Both the position numbers and the translations under genes were made by a program. Below, piece by piece: positions 1 through 5,593 of a stretch of DNA of 7,206 nucleotides (its first letter is position 1; each line of letters begins with the position of its first letter). Under the pieces are notes generated by a model that was not told the origin of the DNA, searched no databases, and was given only the letters and a program-made list of their open reading frames with translations. The stretch spans positions 1 to 7,206 of the forward strand of contig SVLA01000105.1 of NCBI GenBank assembly GCA_015068175.1, given 5' to 3'. This DNA is from Oscillospiraceae bacterium (GTDB taxonomy: Bacteria > Bacillota_A > Clostridia > Oscillospirales > Oscillospiraceae).

Positions 1-1340
1 AGCATATCGATCTGGATGGTGATCAGGGTGTCCTCCTTGCCGAAGACGTTCTTGATCTGGATGTCCAGCTTGGGACCGTAGAAGGCGGCCTCGTCGATGC
101 CCACGGTGTAGTTGATGCCGATGTTGTCCAGGATCTCCTTCATGGTGGACTGGGCCAGCTCCCACTGCTCGGCGGTGCCCTCGTACTTGATGCCGGCCTT
201 GGCGGGATCCCACTGGGAGAAGCGGTAGGAGCAGTCCTCCTCCAGGCCCAGGGTCTCCAGGCAGTACTTGGCCAGATCCAGACAGCCCCGGAACTCCTCC
301 TCCAGCTGATCGGGACGGAGGACCAGGTGGCCCTCGGAGATGGTGAACTGGCGGACACGGATCAGGCCGTGCATCTCGCCGGAGTCCTCGTTGCGGAACA
401 GTGTGGAGGTCTCGCCCAAACGCATGGGCAGATCCCGGTAGGACCGGGCCCGGTTCAGGTAGACCTGGTACTGGAAGGGGCAGGTCATGGGCCGCAGGGC
501 GAAGCATTCCTTCTCTTCGTCATCGGGGTCGCCCATGATAAACATACCGTCGCGGTAGTGATCCCAGTGGCCGGAGATGCGGTACAGATCCCGCTTGGCC
601 ATCAGGGGGGTCTTGGTCAGCAGATAGCCCCGCTTCTGCTCCTCGTCTTCCACCCAGCGCTGGAGGGTCTGGATGACCCGGGCGCCCTTGGGCAGCAGGA
701 TGGGCAGGCCCTGGCCGATCTCTTCCACGGTGGTGAAGAATTCCAGTTCCCGGCCCAGCTTGTTGTGGTCCCGCTTCAGGGCCTCTTCCTGGGCGGTCAG
801 GTAGGCATCCAGCTCGTCCTTGCTGGGGAAGCCGATGCCGTAGATCCGCTGCAGCATCTTGCGGTTGGAGTCGCCGCGCCAGTAAGCGCCGCAGGACTTG
901 GTCAGCTTGAAGCCGTTGTGGCGGATGCGGCCGGTGTGATCCAGGTGGGGGCCGGCGCACAGATCGGTGAATTCGCCCTGGGTGTAGAAGCTGATGACGG
1001 CATCTGCGGGCAGATCTTCGATCAGCTCCCGCTTGTAGGGCTCATTGTGGGCATCGGCCCAGGCCAGGGCATCTTCCCGGCTCATTTCGCTGCGCTCCAG
1101 GCGGATGCGCTCCTTGCAGATCTTCTTCATCTCGGCCTCGATCTGGGACAGATGGTCGGGGGTGAAGGAGAAGGGGGCGTCAAAGTCGTAGTACCAGCCC
1201 TCGTCGATGGCGGGGCCGATGGCAAGTTGCACTTCGGGCCACAGCCGCTTCACGGCCTGGGCCATCACATGGCTGCAGGTGTGCCAGAAGGTCTTGCGGT
1301 ATTCCGGGTTTTCAAAGGTGTACAGATTCTCGTTTTCCAT
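1..1340 (-). CDS. thrS: Threonyl-tRNA synthetase, TGS-less, 3' end cut by window edge
   Basis: This class II aminoacyl-tRNA synthetase charges tRNA-Thr with threonine in the cytoplasm. The start is ATG at 1340-1338, set by SD AAGGAGG at 1355-1349 with 8 nt spacing. 446 residues are visible. The protein opens directly with the N2 editing domain: HxxxH is H20/H24, and the matching Cys and His are C128 and H132 in LCAGPH. Catalytic-core landmarks follow: zinc-ligand candidates C287 (in MTCPFQ) and H338 (in ISEGH), with the same 51-residue spacing as E. coli C334/H385, and motif 2 around FRNED at 315-319. The third zinc His, motif 3 and the anticodon-binding domain lie beyond the edge. Family members such as E. 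coli ThrRS carry about 60 further N-terminal residues (TGS domain). Here none fit, because the T-box terminator ends only 34 nt upstream. TCPFQ replaces the common NCPGH, so this is a divergent subfamily. Expression is controlled by the T-box leader. Identity is very secure. Confidence 0.97.
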   Translation of the reverse strand, partial: MENENLYTFENPEYRKTFWHTCSHVMAQAVKRLWPEVQLAIGPAIDEGWYYDFDAPFSFTPDHLSQIEAEMKKICKERIRLERSEMSREDALAWADAHNEPYKRELIEDLPADAVISFYTQGEFTDLCAGPHLDHTGRIRHNGFKLTKSCGAYWRGDSNRKMLQRIYGIGFPSKDELDAYLTAQEEALKRDHNKLGRELEFFTTVEEIGQGLPILLPKGARVIQTLQRWVEDEEQKRGYLLTKTPLMAKRDLYRISGHWDHYRDGMFIMGDPDDEEKECFALRPMTCPFQYQVYLNRARSYRDLPMRLGETSTLFRNEDSGEMHGLIRVRQFTISEGHLVLRPDQLEEEFRGCLDLAKYCLETLGLEEDCSYRFSQWDPAKAGIKYEGTAEQWELAQSTMKEILDNIGINYTVGIDEAAFYGPKLDIQIKNVFGKEDTLITIQIDM

Positions 1341-1348
1341 AGTGTTTT

Positions 1349-1355
1349 CCTCCTT
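1349..1355 (-). promoter_or_regulatory. thrS ribosome binding site
   Basis: A perfect AAGGAGG read on the minus strand, 8 nt before the ATG. It lies between the T-box terminator and the start codon and fixes the TGS-less start: no upstream in-frame start could use it. Confidence 0.9.
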
Positions 1356-1374
1356 TTTGATTGGGAGAAGGTAC

Positions 1375-1409
1375 AAAAAAGCCCACTCCCTGAAAAGATC
1401 AGGGGTGGG
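1375..1409 (-). terminator. T-box intrinsic terminator
   Basis: On the minus strand, CCCAC plus CCCTGA (1409-1399) pairs with TCAGGG plus GTGGG (1393-1388 and 1386-1382), leaving one bulged A at 1387 and a five-base loop at 1398-1394. A run of six T follows at 1380-1375. It should form when charged tRNA-Thr is plentiful, stopping transcription before thrS. Confidence 0.92.
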
Positions 1410-1437
1410 ATACAAAGTATTCCACGGTTCCACCCTG
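1400..1437 (-). promoter_or_regulatory. T-box antiterminator helix
   Basis: Visible pairing on the minus strand: CAGGG (1437-1433) pairs with CCCTG (1404-1400). The seven-base bulge UGGAACC is at 1432-1426. GTGG (1425-1422) pairs with CCAC (1408-1405), and ATAC (1420-1417) pairs with GTAT (1413-1410) around a TTT loop, with one A/C mismatch. The bulge would pair with the 3' end of uncharged tRNA-Thr. The strand 1409-1400 is shared with the terminator, so the two folds are mutually exclusive. Confidence 0.88.
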
Positions 1438-1616
1438 GTTACGGCCGCAGCCGTCACTCATTGACGCGGTAACGGGCGCACCCGGCATGGCATTTCCGCA
1501 CATGCGGCTCGGAAGTGGTATCGCTTTGGCAGTTTTGCAGGGCCCTCACACCAAACAGGCCCCTCTCTGGGCAGCTTACCGCAGCGCGTGTCTTCGTCGC
1601 AGCCTTTGATGGAGTG

Positions 1617-1645
1617 AATGTATCACAAATGGGGGGAAAAGTCAA
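1617..1645 (-). promoter_or_regulatory. Sigma-A promoter of the thrS leader
   Basis: On the minus strand, -35 TTGACT (1645-1640) and -10 TACATT (1622-1617) are separated by 17 bp. TGA directly before the -10 gives an extended -10 (TGn). The predicted start is an A near 1610, just upstream of the T-box Stem I, which is where a T-box transcript should begin. Confidence 0.82.
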
Positions 1646-1881
1646 TCCCGGGGCGGAAATTTTCGCTGAAAAAGGTGGATCCGGTTGCCATAATTCCGAA
1701 AAACATAAATCGTGGAGTGGTTGCGGATTATGTGCAGTTATGTAAACAAAATTTCGCATTAAACACAAGATATTGTGCCGGGAGCGAAAAATGCGGGGCA
1801 GATTTGGACGGAAAGTTGACATAACAGATTTACAAAAATAGGACAAAAAGTTGTCGAAATATAGGAAATTGCAAGAAAAGG
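1646..1881. other. AT-rich divergent intergenic region, no gene seen
   Basis: This stretch separates the back-to-back thrS and yabE promoters and is clearly richer in A and T than the flanking genes. Short open frames are present but have no SD and no recognisable protein features. It holds a tandem TTATGT pair at 1728-1733 and 1738-1743 (10 bp apart) and an isolated TTGACA at 1816-1821 without a convincing -10. I see no RNA gene or strong terminator. It may bind a regulator, but nothing identifies one. Confidence 0.5.
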
Positions 1882-1909
1882 TTGACTTTTTGGCGATAAA
1901 TGTTATAAT
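1882..1909 (+). promoter_or_regulatory. Sigma-A promoter for the yabE-like gene
   Basis: -35 TTGACT (1882-1887) and a consensus -10 TATAAT (1904-1909) are separated by 16 bp, with TGT before the -10 (extended -10). The predicted start is near 1916, giving a leader of about 95 nt. This is the best-matching plus-strand promoter in the window. Confidence 0.85.
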
Positions 1910-1915
1910 AACACC

Positions 1916-1994
1916 ACACTTCGGTGCTTGCGTGAAAGTGTAAAAAACGGATGCCGTTGTGAAAAACGGCGGGTTGACCGGCATACAATACCGG
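1916..1994 (+). promoter_or_regulatory. Structured 5' leader of yabE, possible regulatory RNA
   Basis: The leader contains several short perfect helices: ACACTT (1916-1921) with AAGTGT (1936-1941); GCCGTT (1953-1958) with AACGGC (1965-1970) around a GTGAAA loop; and CCGG (1978-1981) with CCGG (1991-1994), directly beside the SD. Two rival pairings use the same strands: AACGG (1946-1950) with CCGTT (1954-1958), and ATGCCG (1951-1956) with CGGCAT (1979-1984). It does not resemble the riboswitch classes I can recall, including the c-di-AMP (ydaO) type often found before cell-wall enzyme genes. It may simply be a stable untranslated leader. Confidence 0.4.
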
Positions 1995-2010
1995 GAAGGA
2001 GGTAGATCCC

Positions 2011-3147
2011 ATGCTGGAATGCAACCGTTATATTCATAAAAAGCTGGCGACCATCGGCCGCTTTTTTCTGATCCTGCTGCCGCTGCTGTGCGCTGTTTTG
2101 CTGCTGAGTCAGGTGGTCCTGGCGGAGAATGCATATGTGATCAATGACGATGGCCGGACCGTGGTACATACCTCCCACGCCACGGACCCCGTAAAGGTCC
2201 TGGAGGAAGCGGGATTGCGGCTGGGGCCTGCCGATACTTATGTGGCGGAGCTGGGTCCCGGTGTGCTGGAGATCACCGTTCGCCGGAGCAAGACCGTGCA
2301 GATCCTTTGGGACGGGGAAGACCGGATCCTGGAGACCTACGCCGTGACGGTGGAGGAACTGCTGGGGGAATTGCAGATCACCCTGGGCGCGCGGGACGCG
2401 GTGAATGCGGCCCTGACCGACAAGATCACCGAGGGCATGCGCCTGGAGGTGCTGCGCTGCACCACCCGGGAGGAAAATTACTCTGTGGCCCTGCCGATGA
2501 ATACCCTCTATTATTACGACGAAAATTTGGACGAGGGTGAAGAAGTGGTCCTGCGTAAGGGCCATGCCGGCCGGATGGAACTGCTGGAACTGGTGACCCT
2601 TTTGGGTGACCGGGAAGTGGGCCGGGAAACGGTGCGGCAGACCGATCTGTGCGGCTCCGTTGACCGGATCGTGGTCACCGGCTCCCGGGATGCGGATGTG
2701 GTGGGCCCCATCAAGACCCATATCCGCCAGATCCTCAGCGTCATTGCCCCGGAGTACGATGTATCCTGCGGCCTGCCCTATATCGGCGGCGGCCTGATCG
2801 TGGCCACCGATGGGGAAGTGTTTTACTACAGCGATGAACTGCAGGTGAAGGCCACGGCCTATCACAATTCGGACCCCGGCTGCACCATCTACACCGCCAT
2901 CGGCACCCTGTGCCGGGTGGGGGCCATCGCCGTGGATCCCAAGGTGATCCCCTACGGCACCCGGATGTTCATCGTCACCAACGACGGAAAGTACGTCTAC
3001 GGCGAAGCTGTGGCGGAAGACTGCGGCGGCGCCATCAAGGGCAACCGCATCGATCTGTACTTTGACACCGTGGCGGAATGCTCCAAGTTCGGCGTTCGCC
3101 AGGCCATGGTTTATTTCCTGGACGGTTTTACGCTGGAATCTCAATGA
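2011..3147 (+). CDS. yabE: YabE-like exported G5/3D-domain cell-wall protein
   Basis: A 378-residue protein, probably a peptidoglycan-active enzyme acting outside the membrane. The N-terminus is basic (RYIHKK), followed by a hydrophobic segment at about 16-38 ending in VLA, either a signal peptide or an anchor. Two DUF348-type (ubiquitin-like) repeats follow at about 40-82 and 86-150, then a G5 domain at about 152-228 (VVLRKGHAG). The C-terminal 3D domain at about 276-375 has its three signature aspartates at D309 (AVDP), D337 (AEDCGG) and D348 (RIDLYF). 3D domains resemble the catalytic domain of MltA lytic transglycosylases, which suggests glycan cleavage. B. subtilis YabE is longer and has more DUF348 repeats. 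SD AAGGAGG (1996-2002) is 8 nt before the ATG. As in B. subtilis, the gene sits near rsmA/ksgA, but here without rnmV in between. Seven cysteines after the signal segment are unusual. The exact substrate is unknown. Confidence 0.88.
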   Translation: MLECNRYIHKKLATIGRFFLILLPLLCAVLLLSQVVLAENAYVINDDGRTVVHTSHATDPVKVLEEAGLRLGPADTYVAELGPGVLEITVRRSKTVQILWDGEDRILETYAVTVEELLGELQITLGARDAVNAALTDKITEGMRLEVLRCTTREENYSVALPMNTLYYYDENLDEGEEVVLRKGHAGRMELLELVTLLGDREVGRETVRQTDLCGSVDRIVVTGSRDADVVGPIKTHIRQILSVIAPEYDVSCGLPYIGGGLIVATDGEVFYYSDELQVKATAYHNSDPGCTIYTAIGTLCRVGAIAVDPKVIPYGTRMFIVTNDGKYVYGEAVAEDCGGAIKGNRIDLYFDTVAECSKFGVRQAMVYFLDGFTLESQ

Positions 3148-3152
3148 AAATA

Positions 3153-3181
3153 TTGCAAATCCGCCTTTCTTTTGGTATACT
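3153..3181 (+). promoter_or_regulatory. Sigma-A-like promoter for rsmA and downstream genes
   Basis: -35 TTGCAA (3153-3158, four of six consensus bases) and -10 TATACT (3176-3181, five of six) are exactly 17 bp apart, with TGG before the -10 (extended -10). The predicted start is near 3188, only about 19 nt before the rsmA ATG and inside the right arm of the hairpin at 3161-3198. This is a prediction from sequence only. Confidence 0.6.
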
Positions 3182-3198
3182 AGCCGAAAGAAAGGCGG
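3161..3198 (+). promoter_or_regulatory. 15-bp hairpin sequestering the rsmA ribosome binding site
   Basis: The left arm 3161-3175 (starts CCGCCTTTC) pairs along its full length with the right arm 3184-3198 (ends GAAAGGCGG), with one G-U wobble at 3173/3186 and an 8-nt loop TATACTAG. The right arm contains the purine-rich SD (AAAGGCGG, 3191-3198) of rsmA, so the SD is closed in any RNA carrying both arms. The following TATCTTTT is a poor T-tract, so it could act as a weak terminator for yabE, but RBS occlusion fits better. Confidence 0.7.
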
Positions 3199-3206
3199 TA
3201 TCTTTT

Positions 3207-4067
3207 ATGATCGACGTTTGTGATATTCATGTGATGAAACCTTTGCTGGCGGAGCATGGCTTCCATTTTTCCAAAGCCAAGGGCCAGAACTTCCTGACCC
3301 AGCGGTGGGTGCCGGAATCCATTGCGGAGCAGTCCGGGGTGGACAGGACCGTGGGCGTTCTGGAGATCGGCCCCGGCATCGGCCCCCTGACCCAGCAGCT
3401 TTGCCTCCGGGCGGGGAAGGTCTGCGCCGTGGAGCTGGATACCCGGCTGGAACCCCTGCTGGCGGTGACTGTGGGGGAGTTTGAGAACCTGGAGATCCTT
3501 TGGAACGATGTGTTGAAATTGGACGTGCCGGCCCTGGTGGCGGAGAAATTCGCCGGCCTGCGGCCCATGGCCTGCGCCAATCTGCCTTATTATATCACTT
3601 CTCCCATCCTCTCCGCGCTGCTGGAGGCGGAATGCTTCGAGGCCGTCACCGTCATGGTGCAAAAAGAGGTGGCCCAGCGGATCGCCGCCGCACCGGGCAG
3701 CGCCGATTACAGCGCATTTACGGTATTTTGCCAGTATTATGCAGAGCCTGAGATCCTTTTTGACGTGCCGGCCCATTGCTTCCTGCCCCAGCCCAAGGTG
3801 ACTTCCGCGGTGATCACTCTGCGGGTGCGGCATCAGCGGCCCTGGGATATTGCGGACGCCGATATTTTCTTCCGCACCGTGAAGGCCAGCTTTGCCATGC
3901 GGCGGAAGAAATTGGCCAACGGTCTGGCTTCCGGTTTCCCGGAACTGGGAAAAAACGGTGCCGCGGAAGTGATCGCCGCCGCCGGTTTCCCGGAAAATGT
4001 CCGGGGCGAGACCTTGAGCATTGAAGAGTTTGCCCGGATCGCCAACGAGATCGCCAAAAGAAAGTAA
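3207..4067 (+). CDS. rsmA: 16S rRNA (adenine1518-N6/adenine1519-N6)-dimethyltransferase RsmA/KsgA
   Basis: A 286-residue cytoplasmic SAM-dependent enzyme that dimethylates two adjacent adenines in the 3' hairpin (helix 45) of 16S rRNA late in small-subunit assembly. Its loss classically gives kasugamycin resistance. Visible motifs: the N-terminal signature KAKGQNFL at 23-30; SAM-binding motif I EIGPGIG at 53-59; the acidic motif II end VELD at 75-78; the catalytic NLPYYITSPI at 125-134; and FLPQPKVTSAVI in the C-terminal half, typical of the family. Length is normal. ATG at 3207 follows AAAGGCGG (3191-3198) by 8 nt; an in-frame ATG at 3234 is possible but has no SD. The frame is open further upstream, into yabE, but starts there would sit before the promoter and add non-family sequence. 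It follows yabE by 59 bp and heads the downstream gene group. Confidence 0.96.
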   Translation: MIDVCDIHVMKPLLAEHGFHFSKAKGQNFLTQRWVPESIAEQSGVDRTVGVLEIGPGIGPLTQQLCLRAGKVCAVELDTRLEPLLAVTVGEFENLEILWNDVLKLDVPALVAEKFAGLRPMACANLPYYITSPILSALLEAECFEAVTVMVQKEVAQRIAAAPGSADYSAFTVFCQYYAEPEILFDVPAHCFLPQPKVTSAVITLRVRHQRPWDIADADIFFRTVKASFAMRRKKLANGLASGFPELGKNGAAEVIAAAGFPENVRGETLSIEEFARIANEIAKRK

Positions 4068-4076
4068 ATTGGGGCC

Positions 4077-4106
4077 TTGACCCTCCCCTACGGAAAACTG
4101 TACGAT
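4077..4106 (+). promoter_or_regulatory. Weak possible promoter before the HAD gene
   Basis: TTGACC (4077-4082) and TACGAT (4101-4106) are 18 bp apart in the 64-bp gap after rsmA. The -35 is good and the -10 only fair. No terminator with a T-run separates rsmA from the next gene, so readthrough is likely and this site may be accidental. Confidence 0.3.
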
Positions 4107-4131
4107 CAACTGAACTTTGAAGGAACAACCT

Positions 4132-4815
4132 ATGATTGAATTCTTGTTTTTAGACCTGGATGACACCATCCTGGATTTTGAAGCCACGGAGCGAAAAAGC
4201 ATCGCCCGGCTGTTCCGGGATCTGGGCATCGAGCCGACGGAGGAACTGATCCGCCGCTACCATGTGATCAACCTGGAACATTGGAAGCGGCTGGAGCGGG
4301 GGGAGATCACCCGGGCGCAGATCAGCAACCGCTTTGATGTGCTGTTCGGGGAGCTGGGCCGCAAAGTCAGCACCGAAGATTGCGAGAAGCGCTACCGTCA
4401 GTATCTCAGCGAAGGCACGGACTATATGCCCGGCGCCCGGGAAGCGGTGGAGCGGCTGAGTAAAAAATACCGGCTGTTCATCGCCTCCAACGGCACCGCC
4501 TCCGTCCAGGCCGGGCGGATGGACCGGACGGGATTGGGCGCGTTTTTTGAGCAGGTCTTCGTTTCCGAAGAGCTGGGGGCCAATAAACCCAGCCTGCTGT
4601 TTTTTGAAAAAGCCTTCAGCCGGATCCGGGGATTTGACCCGGCCCGGGCCATGATGGTGGGCGACAGCCTGACCTCCGATATCCTGGGCGGCATCAATGC
4701 CGGGATCCGCACCTGCTGGGTCAATGCCCGCGGCCGGGCGCCCCGGCCGGACATTCAGCCGGATTTTGAGATCGAAGGGATCCAACGGCTGGAAGCGTTG
4801 CTGGAACAACTGTAA
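4132..4815 (+). CDS. HAD-family YjjG/YfnB-type pyrimidine 5'-nucleotidase
   Basis: A 227-residue cytoplasmic HAD-superfamily (subfamily IA) phosphatase. All four motifs are present: motif I DLDDT with nucleophile D8 and acid/base D10; motif II SNGT at 119-122; motif III Lys K152 in ANKPS; motif IV GDSLTSD with D178 and D183 for Mg2+. The helical cap lies at about 15-95 and contains NLEHWKRLERGEIT, which resembles the YjjG/YfnB group. E. coli YjjG dephosphorylates UMP, dTMP and non-canonical pyrimidine nucleotides (house-cleaning). That role here is inferred; other HAD phosphatases such as phosphoglycolate phosphatase are less likely. AAGGA (4120-4124) is 7 nt before ATG 4132. A TTG at 4117 is in frame but has no SD. 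Its stop codon overlaps the SD of the next gene, indicating translational coupling. Confidence 0.88.
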   Translation: MIEFLFLDLDDTILDFEATERKSIARLFRDLGIEPTEELIRRYHVINLEHWKRLERGEITRAQISNRFDVLFGELGRKVSTEDCEKRYRQYLSEGTDYMPGAREAVERLSKKYRLFIASNGTASVQAGRMDRTGLGAFFEQVFVSEELGANKPSLLFFEKAFSRIRGFDPARAMMVGDSLTSDILGGINAGIRTCWVNARGRAPRPDIQPDFEIEGIQRLEALLEQL

Positions 4816-4820
4816 GGAGG
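4813..4820 (+). promoter_or_regulatory. Ribosome binding site overlapping the HAD stop codon
   Basis: TAAGGAGG merges the TAA stop of the HAD gene with a perfect SD placed 7 nt before a TTG codon at 4828. It decides the TTG start of the DUF218 gene over the in-frame ATG at 4858, which has no SD. Confidence 0.85.
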
Positions 4821-4827
4821 GATCTTT

Positions 4828-5589
4828 TTGAAAGCGACCAATGTATTTCGCTGGCTCATGCCGGTCCTTTTCGGTCTGGTGGGCGTCTTGCTGTACTTTT
4901 TTATGGAGGGCCACAGTTTCCTGGGGATCCTGGCCTGGGCCGTGGCGGTCCTGTGCCTGATCGATTGTCTCCTGCACCTTTGGGGCCGCAGCAGCCGCTA
5001 CGGCGTCAAGGTCGTCCGGACCGTTGTCTCGTCCCTGGTGATCCTGACGGTGATCGCCGGCGTTCTGACCCTGCCGGGGATCCTGCGGGGTCCGGAAATG
5101 GGTCCGGAACCGGACACCGGCTATCTGCTGGTGCTGGGGGCCGGGGTTTACGGCAGCGAACCGTCCCCCATCCTTCATGACCGGATCCAACGGGCCTATA
5201 CATACCTCACCGATCACCCGGAGGTGATCTGCATCGCCAGCGGCGGCAAGGGAGATGACGAGAACATCTCCGAAGCCCGGTGCATTTTTGACCGGCTCAC
5301 CGCCATGGGCATCGCGCCGGAACGGATATGGATGGAGGATCGGGCCACTTCCACGGTGGAAAATTTCCGCTATGCCCTGGCCCTGGTGGAAGAAAAGACC
5401 GGCACCCGGCCGGAAACCATCGCCGTGCTGTCCAACGAATTTCATCTCTATCGGGCCAGCCTCATGGCGGCTGATCAGGGGGTGGAGGCCACCTTTGTCA
5501 GCGCGCCCACCGGCGCGCCCGGGATCCGGGTCAACTACACCCTGCGGGAGATCTTCGCTTTGTGGAATTATCTGATTTTTGGAGGTTAA
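4828..5589 (+). CDS. DUF218 (YdcF/SanA-type) membrane protein
   Basis: A 253-residue protein with a TTG start. Three hydrophobic segments at about 10-26, 32-52 and 64-86 anchor it in the membrane, and a DUF218 domain fills about 98-240. Family signatures are clear: LLVLGAGVYG (100-109), ILHDRIQRAY (115-124), the phosphate-loop-like SGGKGDDENISEA (138-150), EDRATSTVENF (170-180) and SNEFHLYRA (202-210). DUF218 proteins include E. coli SanA (vancomycin sensitivity, envelope barrier), ElyC (envelope and lipid carrier maintenance) and YdcF (binds SAM). Their shared chemistry is not settled, so I assign only a likely envelope-linked role. The number of segments before the domain (three) would place the domain on the opposite side of the membrane from the N-terminus. 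The end codons GGA GGT supply the SD of the next gene. Confidence 0.88.
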   Translation: MKATNVFRWLMPVLFGLVGVLLYFFMEGHSFLGILAWAVAVLCLIDCLLHLWGRSSRYGVKVVRTVVSSLVILTVIAGVLTLPGILRGPEMGPEPDTGYLLVLGAGVYGSEPSPILHDRIQRAYTYLTDHPEVICIASGGKGDDENISEARCIFDRLTAMGIAPERIWMEDRATSTVENFRYALALVEEKTGTRPETIAVLSNEFHLYRASLMAADQGVEATFVSAPTGAPGIRVNYTLREIFALWNYLIFGG

Positions 5590-5593
5590 GGAA

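Larger units (their letters stand above)
1375..1610 (-). ncRNA. T-box riboswitch leader of thrS (specifier ACC)
   Basis: T-box leaders sense uncharged tRNA and control transcription termination before aminoacyl-tRNA synthetase genes. Read 5' to 3' on the minus strand, the parts are: the GA (K-turn) motif CCAGAGAGGG at 1570-1561; a Stem I apical loop with GGTGTGA just after it; the specifier ACC (Thr) at 1519-1517, followed by the usual A; a Stem III-like hairpin ACGGC-TGCG-GCCGT at 1454-1441; and the T-box core AGGGTGGAACCGTGG at 1436-1422, whose bulge tetranucleotide UGGA is at 1432-1429. Antiterminator and terminator follow and are listed separately. The 5' end is estimated from the promoter, and Stem II was not traced in detail. 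The Thr specifier and the thrS gene downstream agree with each other, which makes the call secure. Confidence 0.95.

Noticed and set aside
327..1472. Plus-strand open frame of 381 codons opposite thrS
   Set aside because: It lies antisense to the unmistakable ThrRS coding region and runs through the T-box terminator, with low-complexity translation and no SD.
1816..1844. TTGACA at 1816-1821 as a second yabE promoter
   Set aside because: At 17 bp spacing the -10 would be TAGGAC, only three consensus matches; the promoter at 1882-1909 is far better.
1916..2010. c-di-AMP (ydaO) riboswitch before yabE
   Set aside because: The leader is too short and lacks the conserved segments I know for that class; only generic helices are visible.
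1903..3144. Minus-strand open frame of 413 codons opposite the yabE-like gene
   Set aside because: It is the antisense shadow of a gene with clear DUF348, G5 and 3D domains. An antisense RNA is known for B. subtilis yabE, but I see no convincing minus-strand promoter that would support one here.
3078..3206. Upstream extension of rsmA into the end of yabE
   Set aside because: The extra residues do not match the family and would start before the promoter; ATG 3207 has an SD at correct spacing and puts KAKGQNFL at its usual place near the N-terminus.
4068..4131. Intrinsic terminator after rsmA
   Set aside because: GGGG and CCCC tracts near 4071-4088 could pair weakly, but no T-run follows, so a terminator is not supported.
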